Shown here: one piece after another, positions 50,501 to 58,191 of the stretch
Numbering within the stretch: position 1 is the stretch's first letter
How the letters are laid out: each line of letters starts with the position of its first letter
Source: an uncultured Myxococcales bacterium
GTDB lineage: Bacteria > Myxococcota_A > UBA9042 > DTJE01
Direction: 5' to 3'
Assembly: GCA_903857665.1 (NCBI GenBank)
Contig: CAIOFV010000061.1
Coordinates: forward strand, 146,557-210,556
Length of the DNA: 64,000 nucleotides
Notes under the pieces: generated by a model
The model's input: the letters and a program-made list of their open reading frames with translations, nothing else
Databases searched by the model: none
Told to the model about the DNA's origin: nothing
Program-made: the position numbers and the translations under genes

Positions 50501-53314
50501 GTTCATACGCGCCAGAATTCGGCGGTCTGTGGGCTGGGTGAGTACCAGGACGACGGACAGACGCGCCTGGCTGCCATCACCCAGGACGGTTCCGTATCCA
50601 TTTTCGACGTCGACTCCGAAGCCGACCCACTGCGCGCTTCGACTTCCCGCGCCGGCCCCCCTGACTCCGGCCAGGGGCGTATTCCCGGCTTCCGGGAGGA
50701 CCATTTCGGCCTGGGGAGCACCGCACGATGCGCGATCGTGCGCCAGGACCCTGCCGAGAGGCATTCCGGTGACGAATCGGAACCTTTGCCCCACTTCCTC
50801 GTGGGTTCCAGTGATGGCGCGATCCGGAAGTACTCCCTGCTATTTCCCCGAGGATGCAAGCGAACCGCTGACGCCGAAAAGGAAGCAACGGATCTGGTCC
50901 GCTATGTCGTTGGGGCCCTGCGCCAGCCGGGCGGCGAGGGGGACAAGGGCGTTCGTCGGTTCTCGAACGATGTCCTCGAGTGGATCCGGGTCCTCGAGGT
51001 TTCGGGTCCGCAACTGCTCCGGGCTTCCCTGGCTACGGAGTTGGGTGACGCTGCGCTACCCCTCCTGGATTGCCTGGAACTGCAGGACGCCACCGGCTTC
51101 GAGAAGCGCGTGGACGAGTATATCCAGTGTCTGGATCTGCGCGCCCGTGACGTGTACAAGCGGATTCCCCTGGACAAGCAATCGATCAAGGTCATCTACC
51201 AGCAAGGCGCCGAGATTGCCTACCAGATCGCTGAGAAGGCCATCGACGTCGCACTGATTCGGTCCGATGTCGCGCAGCGATTGGTCGCAAAGTACGTCGA
51301 ACTGAATCGGCGGGTCGATGAACTGTGCAACCATTGGATCGGCCTTGATCAGACCGCCGAAGCGAAGGTGCTGATCAGCGTCCTGAAAGCGCTGGTGGAT
51401 TGGCCCGACATCGTGTTGCTGGCACTGGCGGATCCAAGAGAACAGACGGTCAACTTCCGCAAGTTCTTCCTTTTCCAGGCCTTGCGCAAGCGCCTGGGAT
51501 ACACGGACCCCCTGGTGCCAACTGAAACCCTGCGCATCCTGAACGCGGCGGCCTACCGCGCCATCGTGCACATGTACCGACAGAAGCTGAACGAACCCAG
51601 CCGGACGCTGGCCCTTCGGGCCCGCGAGTCCGACGTCCCATCCTACTATGACCTCCTCGTCATGGTCGGGGATCTGGCGGAACGGCACGCCTCGACCCTT
51701 TCCCCGACACACCCACTGGCCACCGAGATCAGCCGTTTCTTTGCCTTGACGATGCTGCTGATTCCCCGTTCCGCTTTGCATGTGGGCCAGATCGTCAGCG
51801 AAAGCGGCCTCGTGGGGCACGACTCGGGTCTGGCCAAGGCCATCGCCCAGCACGCACAGTCGGCGTCGTCGATCCTGGGCAGATTCCTTGGCCACGCTCC
51901 ATCGGACTGGAACGACTCGATCGACCTGTTCCGTGCCTACCTCTCCACAGAGCCTGATCTCAACGCGATGAAGGCGACCGTCAACGCGGAAACTCCCTGG
52001 CGAAAACTGCTGGCTGCGGCACGGGAATGCGGGCTCGAGCAATCCATGGAGGCCGATCTTCTGCGCGAGATGGCGAACGTCATCGCGGTTACCTGCAGCC
52101 TCGCGTCCCTGGAAAGGCAGCCCGACGAATCGTCCGAACCCATGCTCTGGCTGAAGAACCAGGATGCGGTCTACTTCAGCCATAGCCAGGCATACCTGCG
52201 CGACCTCGCAGAGCATCGCAGGAAGGTTCGCGAGATCCTGCTGGACGACGACACGTCGGACGAAGAGGTCGGGGAAACGAAGCCATCAAGACCCGGCCGG
52301 CCTCGAGCGCTACAGGAGTGCTCCAACCTCGAACAGAATCTGAAGAAGGCGGACCTGTTCGAGCCTCAGCAGAGCCACTACGGGAAGGTCATCCAAACCT
52401 GGCTGGGCGAGATCGAACGCCGTGGCCAGCATGCTTCCGCTCTCATGGGGATCCTCGATGGCTTCAATCGGCATGTCTATCGTACCTCGGCCGACGAGTT
52501 GATGAGCCATGTGACCGAGCTTGCGATGCAGGTGGCACCGATCGACCTGAACCTTCCGGATGACGAGGACGTTTTCCGGCTGCGCATCGGCCGCGCCCTG
52601 AACGATCACAGCCTTGTGAAGAAGGTGTTCGAAACGGGCATCGATCTTGTGGAAAACACGCACCTCGCGGGCACTCTGCTGGAACTCGTGCGGAACGACA
52701 TGGAACACCCCGGCGTGGAGGATACCAGCCGGACCACACTGGGAGAACTGAACCTGATCATCGCGGAGGCTGCCCGCTATTACGGGCTTGGCATACCCGA
52801 ACCGCTGTCGAGGAAGGAACTCGGGCTGCGTGGAAGCCGGCGAGTTTGGGAGACGATCGTCAGGGAATTCGCAAAGAACACGCTTCGGTACTGCTCGGGG
52901 GGACCGGACCCGGCGAAGCGGCTCTGCCTTGGATTCCTGGACGGGAGTCGCGAGCCTGTGCCCACATATGTGCTCAGGCTGTTTGGGAACCACCCTTTCC
53001 GCACTTCGTTTGCCGATTTGCAGGAGGCGATTGGGCGCCTGTCGCCTGACGACGCATGGGACCTCCTCAAGGCCAGAGTGGCGGATGCCCAGAAGCCCGG
53101 GCGACGTTTCCACGCGCGGCAGGAGGGATCGTCCGGATATGGCATGACATTGATCAGAAAGTTGTTTGCCATGATCCGGATGGACGGCTCGTTCGTCCTG
53201 GCCCCTCCGGATGATTCGTCCAACCTGCCGGAAGTCACCATGGTGAAGAGGCTCGACTGGCCCCTCTGCCTGGAGGTTCGCTGGACTGGGGGAACGCCAC
53301 AGGAGGCCGGCTGA
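47555..53314 (+). CDS. Giant beta-propeller/helical protein with degenerate histidine-kinase-like ATPase
   Basis: About 1,919 residues. The start is uncertain (GTG 47528, ATG 47555 or ATG 47637). The first ~1,050 residues are beta-rich with propeller-like blades, for example SMAVHPDGSLIAVGTKAGEV and LLISSQTDGRIRAISENGHS, with a helical insertion around 430-590. Residues about 1,100-1,750 are helical. The C-terminus resembles a GHKL ATPase: an N-box-like E1771-FAK-N1775 in IVREFAKNTLRY and a lid/G2-like G1861-YG-M in GSSGYGMTLIRKLFAMIRMD. The usual D-x-G-x-G box is replaced by a VLRLFGNHPF stretch. No membrane helix or signal peptide. One base separates it from the SIR2 gene. Family not recognised. 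A large cytosolic sensor is my reading. Confidence 0.7.
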   Translation: MCTSADPGDGIGFDAFAWLADAHRNGDMATPQPPPDVGRLLGLGPGNYPVCEDFELDYEPRSMAVHPDGSLIAVGTKAGEVHVAECRDGHWNCRLAWSDQASESPPSAIRALLFLDERTLVAGRGHGEFLLVDLDQRTMKSVRAHPTTETPEPRSTRFRRMIPLSKDESGRFDVLGVTFAGKLYLFSRDVSGACSARSVESEEVLPGLQGLLVDGTWAAGCLWVLDSGGVLHRFRVVEGKAIRPRTFSLGLRTAIGELVGVSGCAWGLTILRSEAVGFLRFFHDGSGDSIDPDDVLVAPEEARWVQVRNVLDGATVLPYYTPGRRFNDPIDASAPLLTVVATKAPRLAWIEWTDRRDNDHACDPVRVFRAPFFSSSEDVRPVNLRFAWGRSGGAVVLACATRDHKLRVASLLDRATVGSALEHQFAPALLRTPLGDASREELHTPGVSLWLAEKRILDNLDLADPIVRQALQCRESSELDVLDRGDLLRLTDHLLESWAHHFDRNPADRSVREKTFEKWIHLLLKRSHQIQPKSRQEDHGDLAREIGRRINDVIHGPTQEPRDLARREELGELARHLRKWVVFGFTYGEKRTGLFKLYGWNKRSGRCLDALTYLGRLLGQRVDQLWEIRPSSEGQQTAFWHIVRSPVGGRLLISSQTDGRIRAISENGHSLRWECSEAAADQLSKSGIEIADHGHALQHVRAEDFRKKHWHGPYARSMSLLPLPGDRQVLVFPLKGFLLGDRAEAFDEPRLCAVVLDAVGPDSGAVRILAASFTNIQTEVYAIEHLEKRGEEHVLVVGTSGRVGQEDRAFLQVRVTVRFAGNDPVDVEIRDEGVPVRLSTRGRRSSWSSSDGRKPADLRAIPHNPCWSLARLPSGSSLSAGRCCLWAGFHDGTIRSFQRIERDKQQVEWIECTPESSCGKCTFALCSPTPLKASAPIWQLRCFRSRERILLGYGTANGVIGVLPLTPADVADQEGGSSWVHLVHTRQNSAVCGLGEYQDDGQTRLAAITQDGSVSIFDVDSEADPLRASTSRAGPPDSGQGRIPGFREDHFGLGSTARCAIVRQDPAERHSGDESEPLPHFLVGSSDGAIRKYSLLFPRGCKRTADAEKEATDLVRYVVGALRQPGGEGDKGVRRFSNDVLEWIRVLEVSGPQLLRASLATELGDAALPLLDCLELQDATGFEKRVDEYIQCLDLRARDVYKRIPLDKQSIKVIYQQGAEIAYQIAEKAIDVALIRSDVAQRLVAKYVELNRRVDELCNHWIGLDQTAEAKVLISVLKALVDWPDIVLLALADPREQTVNFRKFFLFQALRKRLGYTDPLVPTETLRILNAAAYRAIVHMYRQKLNEPSRTLALRARESDVPSYYDLLVMVGDLAERHASTLSPTHPLATEISRFFALTMLLIPRSALHVGQIVSESGLVGHDSGLAKAIAQHAQSASSILGRFLGHAPSDWNDSIDLFRAYLSTEPDLNAMKATVNAETPWRKLLAAARECGLEQSMEADLLREMANVIAVTCSLASLERQPDESSEPMLWLKNQDAVYFSHSQAYLRDLAEHRRKVREILLDDDTSDEEVGETKPSRPGRPRALQECSNLEQNLKKADLFEPQQSHYGKVIQTWLGEIERRGQHASALMGILDGFNRHVYRTSADELMSHVTELAMQVAPIDLNLPDDEDVFRLRIGRALNDHSLVKKVFETGIDLVENTHLAGTLLELVRNDMEHPGVEDTSRTTLGELNLIIAEAARYYGLGIPEPLSRKELGLRGSRRVWETIVREFAKNTLRYCSGGPDPAKRLCLGFLDGSREPVPTYVLRLFGNHPFRTSFADLQEAIGRLSPDDAWDLLKARVADAQKPGRRFHARQEGSSGYGMTLIRKLFAMIRMDGSFVLAPPDDSSNLPEVTMVKRLDWPLCLEVRWTGGTPQEAG

Positions 53315-53315
53315 C

Positions 53316-55064
53316 ATGGACAACAAGGGCCTGCAGGAACTTGTCAACAAGACGTGGCGAGCCTACGGCAAGATCGGGCTGCTGATTGATGATGCCCCCG
53401 ACGCGGGGGCATCGACTGCACGACAGTTGTACGGGACGGAAACCCTGCCTCAGTGGTGGCTGGAAGCCAAGTCCATCGAATGCGCGACCGTCCTGCTGGG
53501 AACGGTACGCCAATTGAAACGAAACGGCAGCGAGAACAGTGCGGTCGTCATCATCGATCGGACCCTTCCCGCCACCTGCGGAGGGCAATCCAATCCCCGG
53601 GCATGGGACAGGGAGTCCGAGCGCGAGGAGGACGACGAGACCCGGTCTAAGTTCCGGGCATTCTTCCAGGAAATCGTGGCATTACTGGATGCTCCAGCAG
53701 GGATGGTACTGGAATTCGTCACCAGTTTCCCGCCCACGATCGATGCCAGCCGAGCCAGCGAGAGCCTCCCGCAGGACCGGATCCGATGGAAGACCCGTAC
53801 GATCGAGGCCTTGGCGGAACTGCGCCGAAACCTGCCCGTACCGCTCCTGCGCTTCGGGCCGGAGGCGAACGCGCTGGTCACAGCGCCTCCGGTGCTGGGC
53901 TTGGAGGCCGCGGGCCTGCCCGAAGAGAAATGGTTGGCCCATTCCTGGGTCAAGGAGATTGATGATCTTGCTGCCGAGATGGCCGCATCGGAGGATGAAG
54001 GCAACGGGCCGTTCATTCTGTTGACCGGGGTCGGTGCTTCGCTTCCGACATCCACCTACGGTCCGGGGGTCCCCCGAACCTCCTGGATCGTGCACGAAGC
54101 GCTCCGCGTCGTAGCCTCCGGCCAACTGGGCGAGCGACTGGACTGCGTACAACCGACAGGGTCCCTTGCGAAGCCTCTCCCCGTCCCGCCCCCGTCGAGG
54201 CCCGACCAGTGCCGCTGTCAACACACGCATCATCGCTCGGATCTCAGATCGAAAGATGCGGCGGTCTCTCTGGAGGCGCTGGCACACATCCTCCAGGGAC
54301 AGGAGGGGCTATATGCAGGGTCCTACCCGTGGAAAATCGAAGAGTTCTTTGACCGTAAGTGCACTCTGAACGAACGATTGCGACTGCTGTTCGCCCGGGC
54401 GTTCAAGTTGGTCCTCCAACGATTCGACGATGGCTTCGCCTACCACCATTGGCTGCTGGCACAACTTCCTTGGACGGCCATCATCACAACGAACTTCGAC
54501 GGATTCCACGAGCGGGCGGCCTACGCCGCATCGCGAACAGTGAACGAGAGGGAACGGGTCATCCAGCAGATCCTCCGACGAGGAGCCGCGTGTCCGACCA
54601 GCACCCTGACGTCCCGCAGGAAGGGCGGGCGGCCGATCCTCGAAGATTACGGCCTGTTCAAGCCGTACGGCAACCTGCTGGAACTGGGGCCCATTCTCAT
54701 GTCGTTCGACGATGTCACGACAGCTGAGACAAGCATTCGCAAGGCGCTATCCCTGATTCCGAAGCGGGCCGGGGCGCGGTTGGTCGTGATAGGTCAATCG
54801 ATGAACGACACGCAGTTGGCCAAGAAGGTGTTGAAATTGGGAGCCCGCAAAGGGTTCAAGGCTCTTTGGGTCGATCCGCTTTCGCACAATCGAGCAGCCG
54901 CGGTCGGGCTGGACTTGCCCGATTGGGACCGCAACTTTCATAGAACCATTCAGGAATTCGAATCCAAGTCCGGGAAGAGCGGCAGGTATCTACCGATGCC
55001 GATCGACGCGACGGCCTTCGCCCACGATCTGTGGCACGCGTACCGCAGGAAGCAGCCGCGTTGA
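53316..55064 (+). CDS. Receiver-like/SIR2-like fusion, probable effector
   Basis: 582 residues. The N-terminus (about 17-190) looks like a degenerate response-regulator receiver: KIGLLIDDAPD (acidic pair D25/D26), SAVVIIDRTLP (acceptor-like D81) and VLEFVTS (T136/S137). The usual C-terminal Lys is not seen. The SIR2-like NAD-binding domain follows: LLTGVGASLPTS (G238-S242), AIITTNFDGFHERA (T391-D395) and VVIGQSMNDTQLAK. At the position of the usual catalytic His the sequence reads KPYGNL, so His appears replaced by Tyr451. Such domains in defence proteins bind or cleave NAD+. It is one base after the giant gene and surely co-translated. Confidence 0.75.
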   Translation: MDNKGLQELVNKTWRAYGKIGLLIDDAPDAGASTARQLYGTETLPQWWLEAKSIECATVLLGTVRQLKRNGSENSAVVIIDRTLPATCGGQSNPRAWDRESEREEDDETRSKFRAFFQEIVALLDAPAGMVLEFVTSFPPTIDASRASESLPQDRIRWKTRTIEALAELRRNLPVPLLRFGPEANALVTAPPVLGLEAAGLPEEKWLAHSWVKEIDDLAAEMAASEDEGNGPFILLTGVGASLPTSTYGPGVPRTSWIVHEALRVVASGQLGERLDCVQPTGSLAKPLPVPPPSRPDQCRCQHTHHRSDLRSKDAAVSLEALAHILQGQEGLYAGSYPWKIEEFFDRKCTLNERLRLLFARAFKLVLQRFDDGFAYHHWLLAQLPWTAIITTNFDGFHERAAYAASRTVNERERVIQQILRRGAACPTSTLTSRRKGGRPILEDYGLFKPYGNLLELGPILMSFDDVTTAETSIRKALSLIPKRAGARLVVIGQSMNDTQLAKKVLKLGARKGFKALWVDPLSHNRAAAVGLDLPDWDRNFHRTIQEFESKSGKSGRYLPMPIDATAFAHDLWHAYRRKQPR

Positions 55065-55097
55065 CAAGGCCGGTCGCGCCGATGGGTATCCGCGACC

Positions 55098-56624
55098 TCA
55101 AATGCCCTTGGCCGCCCGGAGAAAACTCTGGTGCGCCTTGGCCGCTTCCGGATCGCTGAGGTCCCTGGCGCGCGTTCTCAGAATAAGGCATTCGAGATAC
55201 ACGGGCAATCTGTCGTCGGGGTCACCGGTGTCCCGCAAATCGAAAATCCCCCGGGCGTCGAGGCTATGCCCCATCGCATAGAGAGCCGGCAAATCGCCGC
55301 TCCCGACAAAGGGAAACAGTACGCTCAGTGCGTGGGCAATGGGTTCCTTCACAGGACAGTCGCGCACGACCTGGAACAGAATGTCGCGAATCATCACCTT
55401 TGTCGATGGGTCCTTGGGGTGAAGCGCGCCTAGCGCATACACGAGTTCCGACAGATCGTTCAGTTTCTTGCCCCGCCTGGTGGGACACTTCTTGAGCATG
55501 TCGATGATCTGCTGCGAAAGCTTGGCCGCCACCATCCGCTTGCCGAATTCGCCCAGGCCGCGAATCTGATCGTGTGCCTGGCTCCTCACGCTCGTGGTAT
55601 CCGACATGCATTGATCTACCCACCGCTTCACGTTGGGTCCAGGCCGGCGACCAACTTCCTGTAGGACCAGTGGATATTCGGTATGATCCTTGACGTAGAG
55701 CGTCCAGATATCGACAAGGGCCTTCAATTCGGCCGCGTTGATGTACGCCGTGCGACGGGCAGGGTCGTGCTTGATTTCGCGCGGCCCGATCTTCTTTTCC
55801 AGGACCACGTGCTGGCGGATCGGACCGCCATACTGCCCGATCAGTTCGTCACGGAAGAGATCAAAATCCAGGTCCGTCATCCCGAAGCCCACGGAAACCA
55901 GGCCGAAGTGGGTCAACAGATTGCCCATGAACGCGCGGTAGATCGGATTCCTGGACAGCAGGTCCCGATATTGCGAATGGGTGAAGGCGATTTCGCCGGT
56001 TCCGGTCCCGCCGCGTGGCCGGAGCGAGCCGTGAGCCTTGACCAGGAACAGCGTCTTCTGCTCGCCTCTCAGGACGCGTCGCAAGACGTGTTCGGTCCCG
56101 CGCGGATCATTGAGAGGGTCGGCGACGTCAAATTTGACGCCGAGTTCCTCCAGCAGCATTTCGTGGCCCTGATCGACATTGAATGTGACAAAGCCCAGGG
56201 GCTGCAGGTCCAGGGCGGCCCGCAACAGGCCCAATTTCTGATCCAGTACCGCTCGATCCTGTTGCGCCAGGGGCTTCAGCGCAAGAGCCTTATCGACGGT
56301 GTCCAGGAACAGGTCGTTGTTGTCGCGACAGAGGAGGGTGGCCGCCATGATGCTGTGGCGACCCAGGACGCCCATATCCAGGGGAATTCTGATCTGCTCG
56401 TCTTCGTCGCTGCCGGGGATCAACTTCCCTTCCGCCAACCTGCGCTTGCGAACCGCCGCCAGGACGTCATGCCAGCCCGGGGCCGGGTCTCCACTCAGGT
56501 TGACCAGGCCTCGCGACAGTCCCGCGCCGGTCAGGAACACCGTACGGCCTTCGGCTACGAGGTCGCATAGGATGCCGAAGGCGGGATCGCGTATGAAACC
56601 GGGCTCGCTCATTTCAACACCCAT
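55098..56624 (-). CDS. SIR2-like domain protein
   Basis: 508 residues if started at ATG 56624; ATG 56612 is equally possible and no ribosome site decides. SIR2-like domain: TVFLTGAGLSRGLVN (G33-S37), LGFVTFNVDQGHE (T147, N149, D151), LFLVKAHGSLRP with the catalytic-type H198, and LVSVGFGMTDLDFDLFRDEL. All key positions are present, so NADase or deacylase activity is plausible. A ~200-residue helical C-terminus follows (KRMVAAKLSQQIIDMLKKCP), possibly a sensor or oligomerisation part. It converges on the receiver-SIR2 gene, 33 bases apart. No signal peptide, so cytosolic. Confidence 0.8.
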   Translation of the reverse strand: MGVEMSEPGFIRDPAFGILCDLVAEGRTVFLTGAGLSRGLVNLSGDPAPGWHDVLAAVRKRRLAEGKLIPGSDEDEQIRIPLDMGVLGRHSIMAATLLCRDNNDLFLDTVDKALALKPLAQQDRAVLDQKLGLLRAALDLQPLGFVTFNVDQGHEMLLEELGVKFDVADPLNDPRGTEHVLRRVLRGEQKTLFLVKAHGSLRPRGGTGTGEIAFTHSQYRDLLSRNPIYRAFMGNLLTHFGLVSVGFGMTDLDFDLFRDELIGQYGGPIRQHVVLEKKIGPREIKHDPARRTAYINAAELKALVDIWTLYVKDHTEYPLVLQEVGRRPGPNVKRWVDQCMSDTTSVRSQAHDQIRGLGEFGKRMVAAKLSQQIIDMLKKCPTRRGKKLNDLSELVYALGALHPKDPSTKVMIRDILFQVVRDCPVKEPIAHALSVLFPFVGSGDLPALYAMGHSLDARGIFDLRDTGDPDDRLPVYLECLILRTRARDLSDPEAAKAHQSFLRAAKGI

Positions 56625-56809
56625 GGATGGCAGCAAAGTATCGGTGCAGGACAGAGGGGGGTCAAGCGGGTCGAAGCCTCACCTATCCCCTCATGTTGGC
56701 GACGGCGAGTCGGGTGAAAGTCTCTGGTTGCAGGGCGCCGCGCGTTGACGCTGCGGACGGGATCGAGTCAACCGGCCTGCAGCGATCCAATTGGCAAGCC
56801 CGCCCGCCC

Positions 56810-58087
56810 CTACGGCACGTGCTGCACGGTGAGGTCCGACCCCTCCGCGGCCAGCCCTTCCCGCAGGAACCGCCCGCAGCCGGCATCGCCCGCCAGGACC
56901 GACCGGAAGAACGACGCGGACGAGAGCATGACGATGCGAAGCTGGCGGTCGATGACCATCGCCGGTTCGGTGTCGGCCTTCGCACCGCAGATCGCAGGGC
57001 ACTCGGCCAGCGCCACGTCGTGCGGCTTCCCCCCGAACTGCGCCGACAGGGTGGCCAGCGCCTCGGGCGTGGCGGTGGTGTTGTCCACCAGCGTGTCACA
57101 CCCCACCTGGTCGGAGTTCGTCTTTTCCAGCACGGCCTTCGCCAGCCCGGCCATGCCCGCGTGGGTGCCGCCCTGGAAACTCACGAAGGTCTTCGGCGCC
57201 TGGGCCTCGGCGTACAGCGGCGGGCCGTTGGCGGCGTATGGAATGATCCAGTCGCGCGTCCCGTGCAGCAGCAGCAGCGGCAGGTCCACGATCTGGAAGA
57301 AGTCGGCGGGCAGGTAGCACCCCGGCGTGGCGGCGGCCGCGACCGCCTTCACCCGAGGGTCCCTCAAGGTCGCGTGGAAGCCGGTCAGCACCGACGTCAG
57401 CCCTCCCAGCGATACGCCCATCACGCCGATCCGCGCCGGGTCCACCATCCCGTACAGCAGGTTCGACGGGTCCGCGCTGGACGCCAGCATCGAGTCGATG
57501 ACGAATTTCATGTCCCCCGGCTGGTTCACCACGTCGGCGGCGTTGGGTCCTCCGGACGTGCCGATGTTGGTCAGCGGGAACAGGGGCGCTGCCACCACGA
57601 AGCCGTAGGACGCCAGCAGGATCGCCAGGTCCTCGTTTTCGACGTTGAACGAAAAGAAGCCGTGGGCGTAGGCGATCAGGGGCCACGGGCCGCCCTGGGC
57701 CTGGGGAGCGCCGGGCGTCGCGCCGGCGGGCGCCCCGGTGGGGACCGTGGGATACCAGACGGCGGTGGACAACAGGCGGCTGTTCGTACCTGCGAGGGTG
57801 TCGCTGTCCGGCGTGGGCCGGGTCTTGTCCTCCAGATCCAGCGTCAGCGTCCCCACCCCGTAGGGGCCCGCCTGGAGGATTTCAGCCGCCGTCGGGAGCG
57901 CCACCGGCACGTCGGCGGGCGCCAGGTCGCCGGCAACCGAATCCGGGACGCTGTCGGCCATCGCATCGACGACATCGGAGGCCGCCGAGCCTGCCGAGGA
58001 GCATCCGGCGCACAAGGCCATGCAACCGAGCACCCAGGCCGGCGCGAGGAGCCGCCGGTACGCGCACCGGGTCTTGTCCCAGGGCAT
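56810..58087 (-). CDS. Alpha/beta-hydrolase lipoprotein
   Basis: 425 residues. The ATG at 58087 has GGAGGG upstream. A lipobox (MALCAGC) and a short Asp-rich linker precede an alpha/beta-hydrolase fold like PAF-acetylhydrolase/chlorophyllase-type esterases. It shows PWPLIAYAHGFFSF (oxyanion-side strand), IGVMGVSLGGLTSVL with the nucleophile Ser in G-x-S-x-G, LPLLLLHGTRDWIIPY with the acid Asp, and GGTHAGMAG with the catalytic His. The C-terminus has conserved Cys likely in disulfides. Predicted periplasmic or outer-membrane esterase, substrate unknown. Confidence 0.82.
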   Translation of the reverse strand: MPWDKTRCAYRRLLAPAWVLGCMALCAGCSSAGSAASDVVDAMADSVPDSVAGDLAPADVPVALPTAAEILQAGPYGVGTLTLDLEDKTRPTPDSDTLAGTNSRLLSTAVWYPTVPTGAPAGATPGAPQAQGGPWPLIAYAHGFFSFNVENEDLAILLASYGFVVAAPLFPLTNIGTSGGPNAADVVNQPGDMKFVIDSMLASSADPSNLLYGMVDPARIGVMGVSLGGLTSVLTGFHATLRDPRVKAVAAAATPGCYLPADFFQIVDLPLLLLHGTRDWIIPYAANGPPLYAEAQAPKTFVSFQGGTHAGMAGLAKAVLEKTNSDQVGCDTLVDNTTATPEALATLSAQFGGKPHDVALAECPAICGAKADTEPAMVIDRQLRIVMLSSASFFRSVLAGDAGCGRFLREGLAAEGSDLTVQHVP

Positions 58088-58191
58088 GCTCCCTCCAAAC
58101 GTATGGTGTCGGGTCGAGTATGGACGGGGATCGAAGCCGGGTCAACGGCGGGGAGGCAAACCTGTCCGACGGCCCTGCGACCGGCCTCGGG

